This document shows, piece after piece, positions 19,097-27,444 of a stretch of DNA of 64,000 nt. Source of the stretch: Alkalilimnicola ehrlichii (GTDB lineage: Bacteria > Pseudomonadota > Gammaproteobacteria > Nitrococcales > AK92); the NCBI RefSeq assembly GCF_003399765.1, contig NZ_NFZV01000024.1, positions 1 to 64,000 of the forward strand. The letters are read 5' to 3'. Both the position numbers and the translations under genes were made by a program. The notes under the pieces are model-generated. The model was not told the DNA's origin and searched no databases. It saw nothing but the letters and a program-made list of their open reading frames with translations. Position 1 is the first letter of the stretch. Each line of letters begins with the position of its first letter.

Positions 19097-19131
19097 TTTG
19101 CCCGGTCCATCCTCTGGACCGGGTTTTTTTG
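19097..19131 (+). terminator. Strong intrinsic terminator, not adjacent to a gene
   Basis: CCCGGTCC and GGACCGGG pair around a 7-base loop and are followed by seven T, a textbook terminator on the plus strand. The nearest upstream plus-strand gene, sixA, stops about 200 bases earlier. Confidence 0.88.
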
Positions 19132-19274
19132 TCCAGCATTTCCGTCATGGAAAATCCGCTCGCCCGGGAGCGTGCGAATCGCTGCTGTCGGCAGCGTTAC
19201 GTTGTAGCCCTGTTTGGCCCCCGCTACGCAGCTCCTTCTCATTTGCCACTAGACACATACATTTGCAAAGTTGT

Positions 19275-19295
19275 ATTGTGCACAATTGAATTGTG
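19275..19295. promoter_or_regulatory. Putative OhrR operator upstream of gpx
   Basis: ATTGTGCACAAT (19275-19286) is a perfect palindrome. CACAATT-G-AATTGTG (19281-19295) is a second perfect palindrome overlapping it. The ACAATT-AATTGT core resembles the inverted repeats bound by OhrR repressors. It ends 22 bases before the gpx start, where a repressor would block transcription. An ohrR gene lies at 40102, behind a remnant of gpx. Confidence 0.6.
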
Positions 19296-19317
19296 TGGTT
19301 TTTCCTAGAGGTGTGGT

Positions 19318-19803
19318 ATGACTAATTCGGTTTACGATTTTGCATGCAAGACGATTTCCGGCGAGTCGAAGTCTATGGCGGATTACAAAGGCGAGGTGCT
19401 GTTAATCGTCAATACCGCTAGCAAGTGCGGCTTTACGCCACAGTACAAAGGTCTTGAGCAGTTGTATCAACAATACAAGGATCGTGGTTTGCAGGTACTA
19501 GGTTTCCCTTGTAATCAATTCGGAAGCCAAGAGCCGGGGAGCGAGGATGAGATTAGCGAGTTCTGCGAACTCAACTTCGGTGTGAGCTTTCCGCTGTTCG
19601 CTAAAGTCGATGTCAATGGCGATAAGGCAGATCCCTTGTTTATTTTTCTTAAGGATCAGGCGCCCGGTATTATGGGTAGTAAAGGGATAAAATGGAATTT
19701 TACTAAGTTCTTAATCGATAAGTCCGGGCATCCCGTGGATCGGTACGCACCGACGACCAAGCCGGAGGCCATTGCGGCCGATATCGAGAAGTTATTGGGG
19801 TAG
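19318..19803 (+). CDS. gpx: Glutathione peroxidase / thiol peroxidase (BtuE-like)
   Basis: The 161-residue protein has the complete catalytic set of the family: the peroxidatic cysteine in NTASKCGFT, glutamine in GFPCNQFG, and WNFTKFL near the C-terminus. The cysteine, not selenocysteine, suggests a thioredoxin- or glutathione-dependent peroxidase for organic hydroperoxides. Right behind the stop, the sequence GTGACAGAAGATTC repeats the beginning of the ohrR gene found 20 kb downstream. This gene was therefore once followed by ohrR. An OhrR-like operator lies upstream. Confidence 0.93.
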   Translation: MTNSVYDFACKTISGESKSMADYKGEVLLIVNTASKCGFTPQYKGLEQLYQQYKDRGLQVLGFPCNQFGSQEPGSEDEISEFCELNFGVSFPLFAKVDVNGDKADPLFIFLKDQAPGIMGSKGIKWNFTKFLIDKSGHPVDRYAPTTKPEAIAADIEKLLG

Positions 19804-19819
19804 CCGTGACAGAAGATTC
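19651..19819 (+). repeat. Left copy of a ~168-bp direct repeat (gpx 3' end plus ohrR start)
   Basis: This stretch matches 39948-40115 in the same orientation with about a dozen substitutions and one single-base gap. It covers the last ~50 codons of gpx, the stop and the first codons of ohrR. Beyond 19819 the similarity ends abruptly. Confidence 0.9.
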
Positions 19820-19954
19820 TTTCGCGCGGCGAAGGTCTCGCTAACGGTTGGGGGACAGGCTTTTGCCGAAGCAGCTTAGCTGCGTGCTCATTAAACCGGA
19901 GCGAGTTCGCCTGCACCCAGGATCGCAAGTCTGGGCACGCGAGCAACCTGCCGC

Positions 19955-20956
19955 TTAGACCTCTTCCACCGACAGATAAACCAGCGTCTGGTTCAAAAGT
20001 AGGTAAGCGATCTCGCCGAAGGTCATCGGCCCGGTCAAGTGGCCGGTCCGACGGCCTTCCAGCCCTTCATGGACATAATTGAGTACACAGTTGCAGGAGA
20101 ACCTCGCATTATCGGCGGCTATTAACCCCTCTTCGATACTGGCGGCTGGCGCTGCCAGGCGGTATTCGACGTCGTCGAACACGGGGGCGTAGAATTCTAC
20201 TTCGCGTGCTTTGCGATTGACCCCTCTGATCGAGACATTGACCTGGGCGCCGCAGTAATTGGCTACCAGCGGCAGTCCTGGGTCGTTATCCTGCGTATCC
20301 AGATAAGTAGCAAGATTTGTCGGCGTACCATTGACCAGGCAATCGCTGGCGGAAAAGTCGGTCTTGGGAAAGCGGATGCGGTCGCCATCGCCTTGACGCA
20401 TCCCATTGATAATATCGATGTGCGCATAGCGATCGTCCGGCAATGGGATGTGCAGCGCCACAGCGCACTCGCGCTCAAGTCGGCCGGTGCTGCCGTCGAA
20501 CACCGCTGGCCGGGCAACCTCCAGCTCGTCCAGGTGCACCCCGGCGATCCAACCGACGATGGGCCTGACGAACATATCCTCAAAGTCAGGCGCTTCCCGG
20601 GCGTACCGCATGTGGGCCTCGGAGAATGCGGGGATAATGACGAGGGTATAGCCGTTGGCCGGGCCATCGGCGCACACCCTCGGCAGCGATTCGACGTCGT
20701 ACAGGCGAATGTCCGCCGGCGCGTCTCCGGTCGGCAACTCGCAAACGAACACGCGTTCGCGGTCGGTCGTGCCGCCGTCCTCGTTCATGAAGTACGGGAT
20801 TGTTCCGCCGATCCAATTGCCCGCCGGCAGTTTCTTCAGCTGCGACTCTTCACCGGCAATGCACAGAAGACGACCGGTGCGTATGACGCTGGCCGCTTCT
20901 GGAATACTCATCAGGCGGCCTGTCGCGGCACGGGTTGTAAGTGATGGCGTGGTCAT
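19955..20956 (-). CDS. Uncharacterised 333-residue protein
   Basis: I do not recognise a family with certainty. The protein has no signal peptide or membrane helix. It contains PAFSEAHMRYAREAPDFEDMF, a repeated GW/GVHLDELE region, and a C-terminal part with cysteines in DNARFSCNCVLNYVHEGLEG. The C-terminal part faintly recalls FIST-type sensory proteins. Its start overlaps the stop of the upstream gene by four bases (ATGA), so the two are coupled. It is the first gene inside the 20-kb block between the gpx copies and may belong with the alcohol oxidation functions. Confidence 0.7.
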   Translation of the reverse strand: MTTPSLTTRAATGRLMSIPEAASVIRTGRLLCIAGEESQLKKLPAGNWIGGTIPYFMNEDGGTTDRERVFVCELPTGDAPADIRLYDVESLPRVCADGPANGYTLVIIPAFSEAHMRYAREAPDFEDMFVRPIVGWIAGVHLDELEVARPAVFDGSTGRLERECAVALHIPLPDDRYAHIDIINGMRQGDGDRIRFPKTDFSASDCLVNGTPTNLATYLDTQDNDPGLPLVANYCGAQVNVSIRGVNRKAREVEFYAPVFDDVEYRLAAPAASIEEGLIAADNARFSCNCVLNYVHEGLEGRRTGHLTGPMTFGEIAYLLLNQTLVYLSVEEV

Positions 20957-21675
20957 CGATAGCCTCGAAGCTGCTTGAGTTCATGTACGAGGAGGCGGCG
21001 ATTATTGACGAAGTAGCGCCGCAGTTCCTGTAGCTTTAGCATCATTACTTCTTCATCCGAGGTGCGTTGTAGCTGCGAGCGTAGCCGAGCCAACAGCATT
21101 TTCAGGCTGAGGACTCTGGTATCTATTTCCAGTCCGCCTTTGGCAATGTCGGCCCATACGGGATGGTTGAGGTTCGGAATATCGCCATCGGGGGGACTGC
21201 TGGGGCCGGACGAATCCGCTCTCGGTGTGGCGGAGCCGGCAGCACTCCGGGCCGGCGACCATTCGCCGTTGTCTAGTGCATACTGAAAGCGCCAAAGATC
21301 GGCTATCGGTATTCCGGTCAGCTTGCAGATACGCGTCAGGGTGAGTTCCTCGCGCAGCATGGCGAACACTTCCTGCGCCAGCGCGTTGGTGAACGGTTGG
21401 TTGCGCCCGCCTTGCCAGGGCTGTTGGCTCAGGTCCGCATCGGTCGGAGCCTGCACTTTCAAGTGTACTTCCCAGTCGCCGAAGTTTCGGTGCCGCCAGT
21501 TGATCGTGTCCAGCGCCTCGGCGGGACGGCTAACGAGGCCGAACCAACTACGCTGAGATTCCGGGCCGATGGTTATGAAATGCTGCTGGCGGTGCTCGTC
21601 GCGTTCGTACTTGAGCACTCGCCAGGGTTTTTCTACTTGGAGTAGGCGCTGCCAAAGTGCTTCCTGCTTACTCAT
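20953..21675 (-). CDS. Uncharacterised 240-residue protein coupled to the 333-residue protein
   Basis: No family is recognised. The N-terminal half is mixed alpha/beta (WRVLKYERDEHRQQHFITIGPESQRSWFGLV) and includes a possible helix-turn-helix (LTRICKLTGIPIADLWRFQYAL). A serine/proline-rich linker leads to a helical C-terminus rich in L, R and Q. I chose ATG 21675, with GGGAG ten bases upstream. The frame is open to 21885, but that part is low-complexity. A DNA-binding or adaptor role is possible from the helix-turn-helix alone and is weakly supported. Confidence 0.6.
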   Translation of the reverse strand: MSKQEALWQRLLQVEKPWRVLKYERDEHRQQHFITIGPESQRSWFGLVSRPAEALDTINWRHRNFGDWEVHLKVQAPTDADLSQQPWQGGRNQPFTNALAQEVFAMLREELTLTRICKLTGIPIADLWRFQYALDNGEWSPARSAAGSATPRADSSGPSSPPDGDIPNLNHPVWADIAKGGLEIDTRVLSLKMLLARLRSQLQRTSDEEVMMLKLQELRRYFVNNRRLLVHELKQLRGYR

Positions 21676-22068
21676 GGCCGTGCGCCTCCCGCGGTCGCCG
21701 AGTGCGTGTCGGTCCGGCAGTGGGAGGTTAGGCCGCTTCCGGGCTGCGGGAGGCGGGCTAGGTTCGATGGAAGGGCTCTCCGGCGCATCGCTCGCTCCTC
21801 TTCCTGCTCGATCGGGATTCCACGTTCGCCCGCTAGCGAGGCTGGCTACTTGTGACGGTTGTACGAGCACGATGGCAAAATTCATGCCCAGTCTCGAGTA
21901 AAGCGCCGAACTTCTCCGGCGACACGGGATTGCGCTAAATCGGAGAGGGGGAGCACGCGCCGCGCTATTTCAGATTTGTGACAATCTGTGTGGCTTCCGG
22001 CACCAGGGTGCCACATTATCGGGACATGCGAGGGGCGTTCAAATCCTCGCATGTCCCTAAGCGATTCC
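21676..22068. other. Intergenic region with two inverted repeats
   Basis: It holds GGCACC-AG-GGTGCC near 22000-22013 and a 13-bp perfect inverted repeat at 22021-22057. Read on the minus strand, the first element contains TGGCACCCTGGTGCC, which resembles a sigma-54 promoter with one base too few in the spacer. No gene is supported, although the frame of the 240-residue protein remains open into this region. Confidence 0.45.
22021..22057. repeat. 13-bp perfect inverted repeat
   Basis: GGGACATGCGAGG and CCTCGCATGTCCC pair perfectly around an 11-base loop. The element begins 12 bases beyond the stop of the minus-strand activator gene and may end its transcript. No T run is present. Confidence 0.65.
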
Positions 22069-24054
22069 TCAATCTTTGGGCGGTAGTCCGCGCATCGCGA
22101 TACCGTGCCGCCGCATCTTTCGGTACAAGGTGTTGCGGCTCATGCCTAGCGTCTCCGCGGTGCGGCTGACGTTACCGCCGTGGCGTTCCAGCTCGGTCAG
22201 TAGCGCTCTCCGCTCGGCATCGGCCAGCGGGCTGTCCTGCAACGCCAGCGTTTCGGAGTCGCCATCGCAGCCTTCCTGCTCAGCGCAGGCGGCGATCTCA
22301 TCCGGCAATTCGGTCAGGCGGATTGTCTCGCCCTCGCATAACGCCACCGCGGTCCGTAGGACATTGCGAGCCTGCCGGATATTCCCAGGCCAGGAATAGG
22401 TCACGAGAGCCTGTAGGACTGCCGGCTGTAGTTCAACACTGCCGCCGCTTTCGAGTTCGAGGATTGCTCGAATGACCTGCTCGCGGTCGCTGCGTTGCCG
22501 CAAAGGCGGCAACTCCAGCGCCAGGCCGTTGAGGCGGTAGTAGAGGTCCTCGCGGAACACGCCCTCGGCCACCAGTTGCGGTAGATCGCGATGGGTTGCC
22601 GAAACCAGCGCGAAGTCTACCGGCTGGGGCTCGTCGCCTCCCAGCGGAACGATCTCCCGCTCCTCCAGTACCCGTAGCAGGCGTGCCTGTAGTTCCAGCG
22701 GCATATCGCCGATTTCGTCTAGGAATAGCATGCCGCTATCGGCTTGTTCGATCTTGCCCTTGCGCCCGCCGCGAGCAGCCCCCGTGAAGGCCCCAGGGCG
22801 GTAGCCGAACAACTCGCTTTCGATTAGATCCTTGGGAATGGCGGCACAGTTGACCGCTACAAAAGGCTTGTGGCGGCGCTGGCTGGCTGCGTGTATCGCC
22901 CGCGCTAGCAGCTCCTTGCCGGTGCCGGTTTCGCCATTGAGCAGAATCGGGATGTCGCGGTCGATAACCTTGTAGGCGCGGTCTATGCTTCGTGCCATGC
23001 GGGGGTCGCCGCCGCGCAGGTTCTCCAGCGAGCACAAGGCCTCCCGCTGCTCCAGGGCGCGGCTCGGACTGGATGGGATGCGCTGCACCCGGCTGTTGTT
23101 ACGGCTGCGCTGCTCGCCTGCTCGTGCCCCAAGCTGGATCTGGGCGTAGAGCTGGGCCCCGTTGGCGGTGCGCACCCCACAGTAGGGCAGGTAAGGGCGT
23201 TCTGCCCGCTCGGCCAGGGCTGCCGGACTGATATCGAAAACCTGGTCGATGGAGAGTCCCGGCAACGGTTGCCCGATCATGGCGCCAAGATAGCTGGAGG
23301 CTTTGTGGTCGGCGCCGACGATCCGGCCTTCCCAGTCGACCGCCAGGACACCGTCGTTGACCAGGCCGATATATTCGCAGCGGCTGTGAAAGCGTACGAT
23401 GATTGCGTCCTCGTACTCGCGTAGGAACCGCCACTTGGAAATGAACTGTGCCGACATGGAGACCAGCGCGAGCGTGTGCTGCTGCCGTTCCGGCGTTTCC
23501 AGAGCCGAGACGGTGGAGGCGTCGAGAATTGCAATGGGGTCGCCGGTGGGCCCCCAGATGGGGGCGCCGCAACAGCTGAGCTGTTGATGGCAGAGGCGGA
23601 AGTGCTGGTCGCGGTGTACGCTGACCGGCCGGTTTTCCTTAATGCAGGTGCCGATACCGTTGGTGCCCTGATGTTCTTCGCTCCATATCGCGCCCAGTAT
23701 AAGGCCCGCGGAGCGGAAGTCGGGCTTGAGGGTAGCGTCGCCGACATAGTCGAGTACCACGCCCTGTTGATCGGTGAAGAGCACCGACCAACCGGAGCCG
23801 GCGAACTGTCGGTACAAACGGTGCATTTCGGCCCGAGCGATTTGCAGCAAATCGTTATGTTTCTGCCGCTCTTCCTTCAACCGCACGCTTTCGAGGACGT
23901 TGGCCCGATGACGTGCGCTGGGGCTGAGCCGGTAGACGTTTTCGCAGCGCTCCCAAGACTCCAGGATTACCTGGTTGTCGAATTCCTCGCCGGCAGTGGC
24001 ACCTTCATTCCAGCTCGCCACGGCGGTCGAATCCGGGTTCACGGCATAGTTCAT
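22069..24054 (-). CDS. AcoR-like sigma-54-dependent transcriptional activator
   Basis: The 661-residue protein has a GAF-type sensor (about residues 60-205), a PAS-like region (about 215-310), a sigma-54 AAA+ domain and a Fis-type helix-turn-helix (about 612-651). The AAA+ domain has Walker A GETGTGK at 374-380, the sigma-54 contact loop GAFTGA at 421-426 and Walker B LFLDE at 443-447. This is the AcoR plan, whose members sense alcohol, acetoin or aldehyde metabolites. It is encoded beside the alcohol oxidation genes. Sigma-54 promoters occur upstream of the alcohol dehydrogenase (34678-34695) and the aldehyde dehydrogenase (39699-39714), its likely targets. Confidence 0.92.
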   Translation of the reverse strand: MNYAVNPDSTAVASWNEGATAGEEFDNQVILESWERCENVYRLSPSARHRANVLESVRLKEERQKHNDLLQIARAEMHRLYRQFAGSGWSVLFTDQQGVVLDYVGDATLKPDFRSAGLILGAIWSEEHQGTNGIGTCIKENRPVSVHRDQHFRLCHQQLSCCGAPIWGPTGDPIAILDASTVSALETPERQQHTLALVSMSAQFISKWRFLREYEDAIIVRFHSRCEYIGLVNDGVLAVDWEGRIVGADHKASSYLGAMIGQPLPGLSIDQVFDISPAALAERAERPYLPYCGVRTANGAQLYAQIQLGARAGEQRSRNNSRVQRIPSSPSRALEQREALCSLENLRGGDPRMARSIDRAYKVIDRDIPILLNGETGTGKELLARAIHAASQRRHKPFVAVNCAAIPKDLIESELFGYRPGAFTGAARGGRKGKIEQADSGMLFLDEIGDMPLELQARLLRVLEEREIVPLGGDEPQPVDFALVSATHRDLPQLVAEGVFREDLYYRLNGLALELPPLRQRSDREQVIRAILELESGGSVELQPAVLQALVTYSWPGNIRQARNVLRTAVALCEGETIRLTELPDEIAACAEQEGCDGDSETLALQDSPLADAERRALLTELERHGGNVSRTAETLGMSRNTLYRKMRRHGIAMRGLPPKD

Positions 24055-24465
24055 GTTCTCTCCTCCGCGGGCGCCCTCGTTGTGGCGCCTCGTCTTGGAC
24101 GCCTCGTCTCGGGCGTCTCGCTTTTATATAAGCAAACAATTATTTATTCAGCCAAACTCCCTCTGCCATATCCGGCCCTCTCTGCTCGCCGGCCGATGAC
24201 ACCTGCTGTCGTTGCTTATCCTGCTTATAAACAGATCATTATTTTAACGTACAGCAAGTTTCCAATATTTGCAGCATGCCGACCTCCGTCCATCTCAGAG
24301 ACGCGCTGGCACTCTCAACCGATTAGCAAATTGCATGCCGGGAAGATGTCCCATGTCATCGCCGGGGCGACCTGTGGAAGATAAGTAATACCTGATCGTG
24401 AACGAGCATTAAGCGATCGCCTGCACGGTCGTCTTGGGGATGTCATGCGGAGGAGCGAGCGGAAA
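24055..24465. other. Divergent promoter region of the activator and the TonB receptor
   Basis: No gene is supported here. The region is AT-rich compared with its neighbours. Two loosely similar AT-rich segments, TATAAGCAAACAATTATTTA (near 24127) and TATAAACAGATCATTATTTT (near 24225), lie about 100 bases apart and could be promoters or binding sites. No good sigma-54 promoter is seen. Confidence 0.4.
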
Positions 24466-26577
24466 ATGAATAAACAGCGGATGAAATTACGAATCCACAG
24501 CGGCCTTTGGCCGAGCCTACTGCTGGCCTGGGTGCCGCTGGCGGCGGCCGAGATCCGCGTAACGACCTTGTCGCCGATTGAAATCTTTAGCGGCGAAGTG
24601 AACCTGGCGGGTGTCCCCGGTGCCGGTGCGGCGGTCGCTGAGCACGAGCTGGAGCAGGTACGGCCGGTAACGGTACACGAGATCCTCGCCACCCTGCCCG
24701 GTGTCGTTGCCACGGCCGAAGACCCGCTGGGGCGGCGCTCCAACATCGGCCTGCGCGGCCTGAACCCGCGACGCTCGCGCAAGGTGCACCTGCTGGAGGA
24801 CGGGGCGCCCATACAGCTGGCACCCTATGGCGACTCTACCACCCACTATCAGCCGGACGCTCGTCGGTTGCGCGGCATCGAGGTCATTAAAGGATCGGGG
24901 GCGATCATGTATGGCCCGCAGACCATAGGCGGCGCGGTCAATTACCTAACCCGCAATCCGCCGCTACAGCCGGAGGTGCGCATCGGCGGCGCGGCCGGTA
25001 ACCTCGGCTACCTGGACGCCCAGGTCTCGGCCGGTGGCACCTATGGCAACACCGGCCTGCTGGTGGACTTTATTCACCAGCAGATGGACGGTCCACTGCG
25101 CGGCGAGGAGCAGCGCATCAACGACATCATGTTTAAGTCGATCACCGAGTTCGAGCCTGGCCACCGGCTGACTTTCAAGGTTACCGCGCTGAATGAGCAC
25201 CAGCGGGGCGGCGAGGCCGGCATGACGGAACGGGACTACCAGCAGGATCCGCGCCGCAATCGCCTGCCCGACGATCGGTTTACCGTCGAGCGGGTGGCGG
25301 GGCAGCTGACCCATGAGCTCTTCCTTAGCGACCGTACCGGCCTTACCACCAACCTCTACGCCAATACGACCGAGCGTACCGCGTGGCGGCAGACGGGGGG
25401 ATCGGACGAGCTGGCCAACTGCCCGGACGGCATTGACGCCGAAAACCTTGCCAATGCCGCCGACTGCGGCAACCAGATGCGCCCGCGCGATTACCGCGTT
25501 ATCGGCATAGAGCCGCGAGTCATCCACGATCACCAGCTACTCGGTGTTAGCAACCGACTGGTGGCCGGCGCCCGTTATCAGAAAGAGCGGGGGGTTCGGC
25601 AGCAGTTCTTCGGCGATGAGCCCGGCAGTCGCCTGCCCGCTTGCACTCGCCTGCGCGGGGGCGAGGACTGCCGCCGCGAGGTCTTCGACGTCAGAGCGAC
25701 CGCGCTATTTCTGCAGAACACCAGCCGTTTCGGCCATCTACGAATCACGCCGGGCCTGCGTCTGGAGCGTTGGGAGCTTGACGAAGTCCGCGAGCGTAGC
25801 GGTCGCGATAAAACTACGGCCGAGCGGCAGTTCGGCGAACTGCTACCCGGTATTGGTTTGAACTGGGACGGGATAACCGGCCTTGAACTGTTTGGCGGCG
25901 TGCACCGGGGAATCTCGCCGCCGCAGCCCGCCATCGACGAGCGGCCGGCTCCGGAGCTCAGCCTGAACTACGAGCTGGGGTTGCGTACCACTCCAATGGC
26001 ACCGATCGCCGCGGAGCTTTCGGTCTTCTATATCGATTACGACGATATCATCGCTAGTCAGAGTACCGCAGAAGGCCATGTGCGCTTCAATGCCGGCCGC
26101 GCCCGCCTGCGCGGGGCCGAACTGGCGCTGCGGATCGATTCCTGGGCATTTCACGATGCCGACTGGAACATCTATCTGTTGACCAACGCCACCTTGCTCG
26201 ACACCGAGTTCCGTCGCGACGTCCCCGACGAGGGGCTGGTGGCGGGTAACGAGTTCCCGTACGCGCCGCGCTTTTCCGGTTATCTGGCGCTGGGCTTCGA
26301 GTACGGTCCGCTAGATGCCCGGATCGGCACGCGGCATGTGGGCGAGCAATACGTGGACAATGCGAACACCGAAACCACGCGGGCTGACGGCCAGACCGGC
26401 ACCGTGCCCGCATACACGCTATTCGATGCGACCGCCAACTATCGCTTGACCGACGATCTGCGTGTGTTCGTCGGCGGTCGCAACCTCACCGATCGGGAGT
26501 ACATTGCTAATCGCACCGACGGAATTACCCCCGGCATAGGCCGCCACCTGTACGCTGGTTTCGAGGCGCAGTTCTAG
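24466..26577 (+). CDS. TonB-dependent outer membrane receptor (FecA-like)
   Basis: The 703-residue protein has a signal peptide (to about residue 28). The plug domain carries VHEILATLPGVV, RSNIGLRGLNPRRSRKVHLLEDGAPIQ and IEVIKGSGAIMYGPQTIGGAVNYLTR. The barrel ends in GRNLTDREYIANR and RHLYAGFEAQF, with the terminal phenylalanine of outer membrane barrels. The plug resembles FecA-type ferric-siderophore receptors. Its place between the AcoR-like activator and the two-component system of a lanthanide-type alcohol dehydrogenase cluster suggests uptake of a metal chelate, possibly lanthanide. The start at 24466 was chosen for the signal peptide; GGAGGA lies 11 bases upstream. Confidence 0.9.
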   Translation: MNKQRMKLRIHSGLWPSLLLAWVPLAAAEIRVTTLSPIEIFSGEVNLAGVPGAGAAVAEHELEQVRPVTVHEILATLPGVVATAEDPLGRRSNIGLRGLNPRRSRKVHLLEDGAPIQLAPYGDSTTHYQPDARRLRGIEVIKGSGAIMYGPQTIGGAVNYLTRNPPLQPEVRIGGAAGNLGYLDAQVSAGGTYGNTGLLVDFIHQQMDGPLRGEEQRINDIMFKSITEFEPGHRLTFKVTALNEHQRGGEAGMTERDYQQDPRRNRLPDDRFTVERVAGQLTHELFLSDRTGLTTNLYANTTERTAWRQTGGSDELANCPDGIDAENLANAADCGNQMRPRDYRVIGIEPRVIHDHQLLGVSNRLVAGARYQKERGVRQQFFGDEPGSRLPACTRLRGGEDCRREVFDVRATALFLQNTSRFGHLRITPGLRLERWELDEVRERSGRDKTTAERQFGELLPGIGLNWDGITGLELFGGVHRGISPPQPAIDERPAPELSLNYELGLRTTPMAPIAAELSVFYIDYDDIIASQSTAEGHVRFNAGRARLRGAELALRIDSWAFHDADWNIYLLTNATLLDTEFRRDVPDEGLVAGNEFPYAPRFSGYLALGFEYGPLDARIGTRHVGEQYVDNANTETTRADGQTGTVPAYTLFDATANYRLTDDLRVFVGGRNLTDREYIANRTDGITPGIGRHLYAGFEAQF

Positions 26578-26644
26578 CCTGAGCGGGCGTCCGCGCACGT
26601 CGGTGCAGAGGCTCCTTTGTGCTCCCTTTTATGACAGCATCCCT

Positions 26645-26674
26645 GGCCGGTGTATCAAAAGCGATACACCGGCC
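26645..26674 (+). terminator. Hairpin behind the TonB receptor
   Basis: GGCCGGTGTATC and GATACACCGGCC form a perfect 12-bp stem with a 6-base loop, 68 bases past the receptor stop. It lacks a T run but probably ends or stabilises the transcript. Confidence 0.6.
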
Positions 26675-26778
26675 GGTTACGCTGCCGTGGGCGGACCGGC
26701 GTAAGCTCAGGCTTCAGCTCTAGTTGGCCCTCAACTTGCTAAATCAAAGATGTAATGATTGTTTTGCGGAGTCTTCGT

Positions 26779-27429
26779 ATGAGCTTTCCGGTAAGCGTAG
26801 GCCTGCGTCTTCTGCTAGTTGACGACCATGCGGTGGTGAGAACCGGCTTCCGGCGTCTGCTCGAACAGGCGGGGCCGAGCTGGCAGGTGTGCGAGGCGGA
26901 AAGCGGCGAGCAGGCATACGTCTTGTTCGCGGCCGGCGACTTCGATGTGGTTGTGCTCGATCTCTCGTTACCGGGAATGAGTGGCCTGGAGACGCTGCGC
27001 CGCCTGCGTCGCCGCGCCGGCAATGCCCGTGTGCTGGTTTTCAGCATGCACGACCAGGGTGTGTTCGTTGAACAGGCGCTCGCGGCCGGCGCGCAGGGCT
27101 ATATCACCAAGTCCAGCGCGCCGCAGGTGCTGGTGGACGCGGTGCTGGCGGTGGCGGCCGGCGAACGCTATCTGCACGAGGGGCTTGCGTTGGCGCTTGA
27201 GCAGGACACGGCGGGCGGCGAATCGGCGTTGCGCAACCTGTCGGCACGCGAATTCGAGATCTTTCGCCTATTGGCGGAGGGCCGCTGCACCCACGGCATC
27301 GCCGCATTGCTCAATATCAGCTACAAGACAGTGGCCAATCACGCTTGCAGCATCAAGGACAAGCTGGGCCTGAGCAACGCTGCCGACCTGACCCGGCTGG
27401 CCATCCGCGAGGGCGTAGTCGATGCCTGA
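26779..27429 (+). CDS. NarL/FixJ-type response regulator
   Basis: The 216-residue protein has a receiver domain with the acidic pocket LLVDDH, phosphoacceptor in VVLDLSLPGMSG, and switch lysine in GYITKSS. The C-terminal LuxR helix-turn-helix carries LSAREFEIFRLLAEG and NISYKTVANHACSIKDKLG. It forms a two-component pair with the kinase 15 bases downstream. In pseudomonads comparable LuxR-type regulators control PQQ-ethanol oxidation, so a role in this cluster is likely. GGAG seven bases upstream supports ATG 26779 over 26755. Confidence 0.9.
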   Translation: MSFPVSVGLRLLLVDDHAVVRTGFRRLLEQAGPSWQVCEAESGEQAYVLFAAGDFDVVVLDLSLPGMSGLETLRRLRRRAGNARVLVFSMHDQGVFVEQALAAGAQGYITKSSAPQVLVDAVLAVAAGERYLHEGLALALEQDTAGGESALRNLSAREFEIFRLLAEGRCTHGIAALLNISYKTVANHACSIKDKLGLSNAADLTRLAIREGVVDA

Positions 27430-27444
27430 CGGTGCGCACAGCTC

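Larger units (their letters stand above)
18896..19317. other. Intergenic region between sixA and gpx
   Basis: No protein gene is visible. It contains an isolated strong terminator (19097-19131) about 200 bases beyond sixA, which may end a small RNA, and the OhrR-like operator just upstream of gpx (19275-19295). Confidence 0.55.

Noticed and set aside
23476-24384. Plus-strand 302-codon frame across the activator gene
   Set aside because: It is antisense to the conserved AcoR-like activator, has no recognisable motif and runs on through the intergenic region; it reflects the G+C-rich codon pattern.
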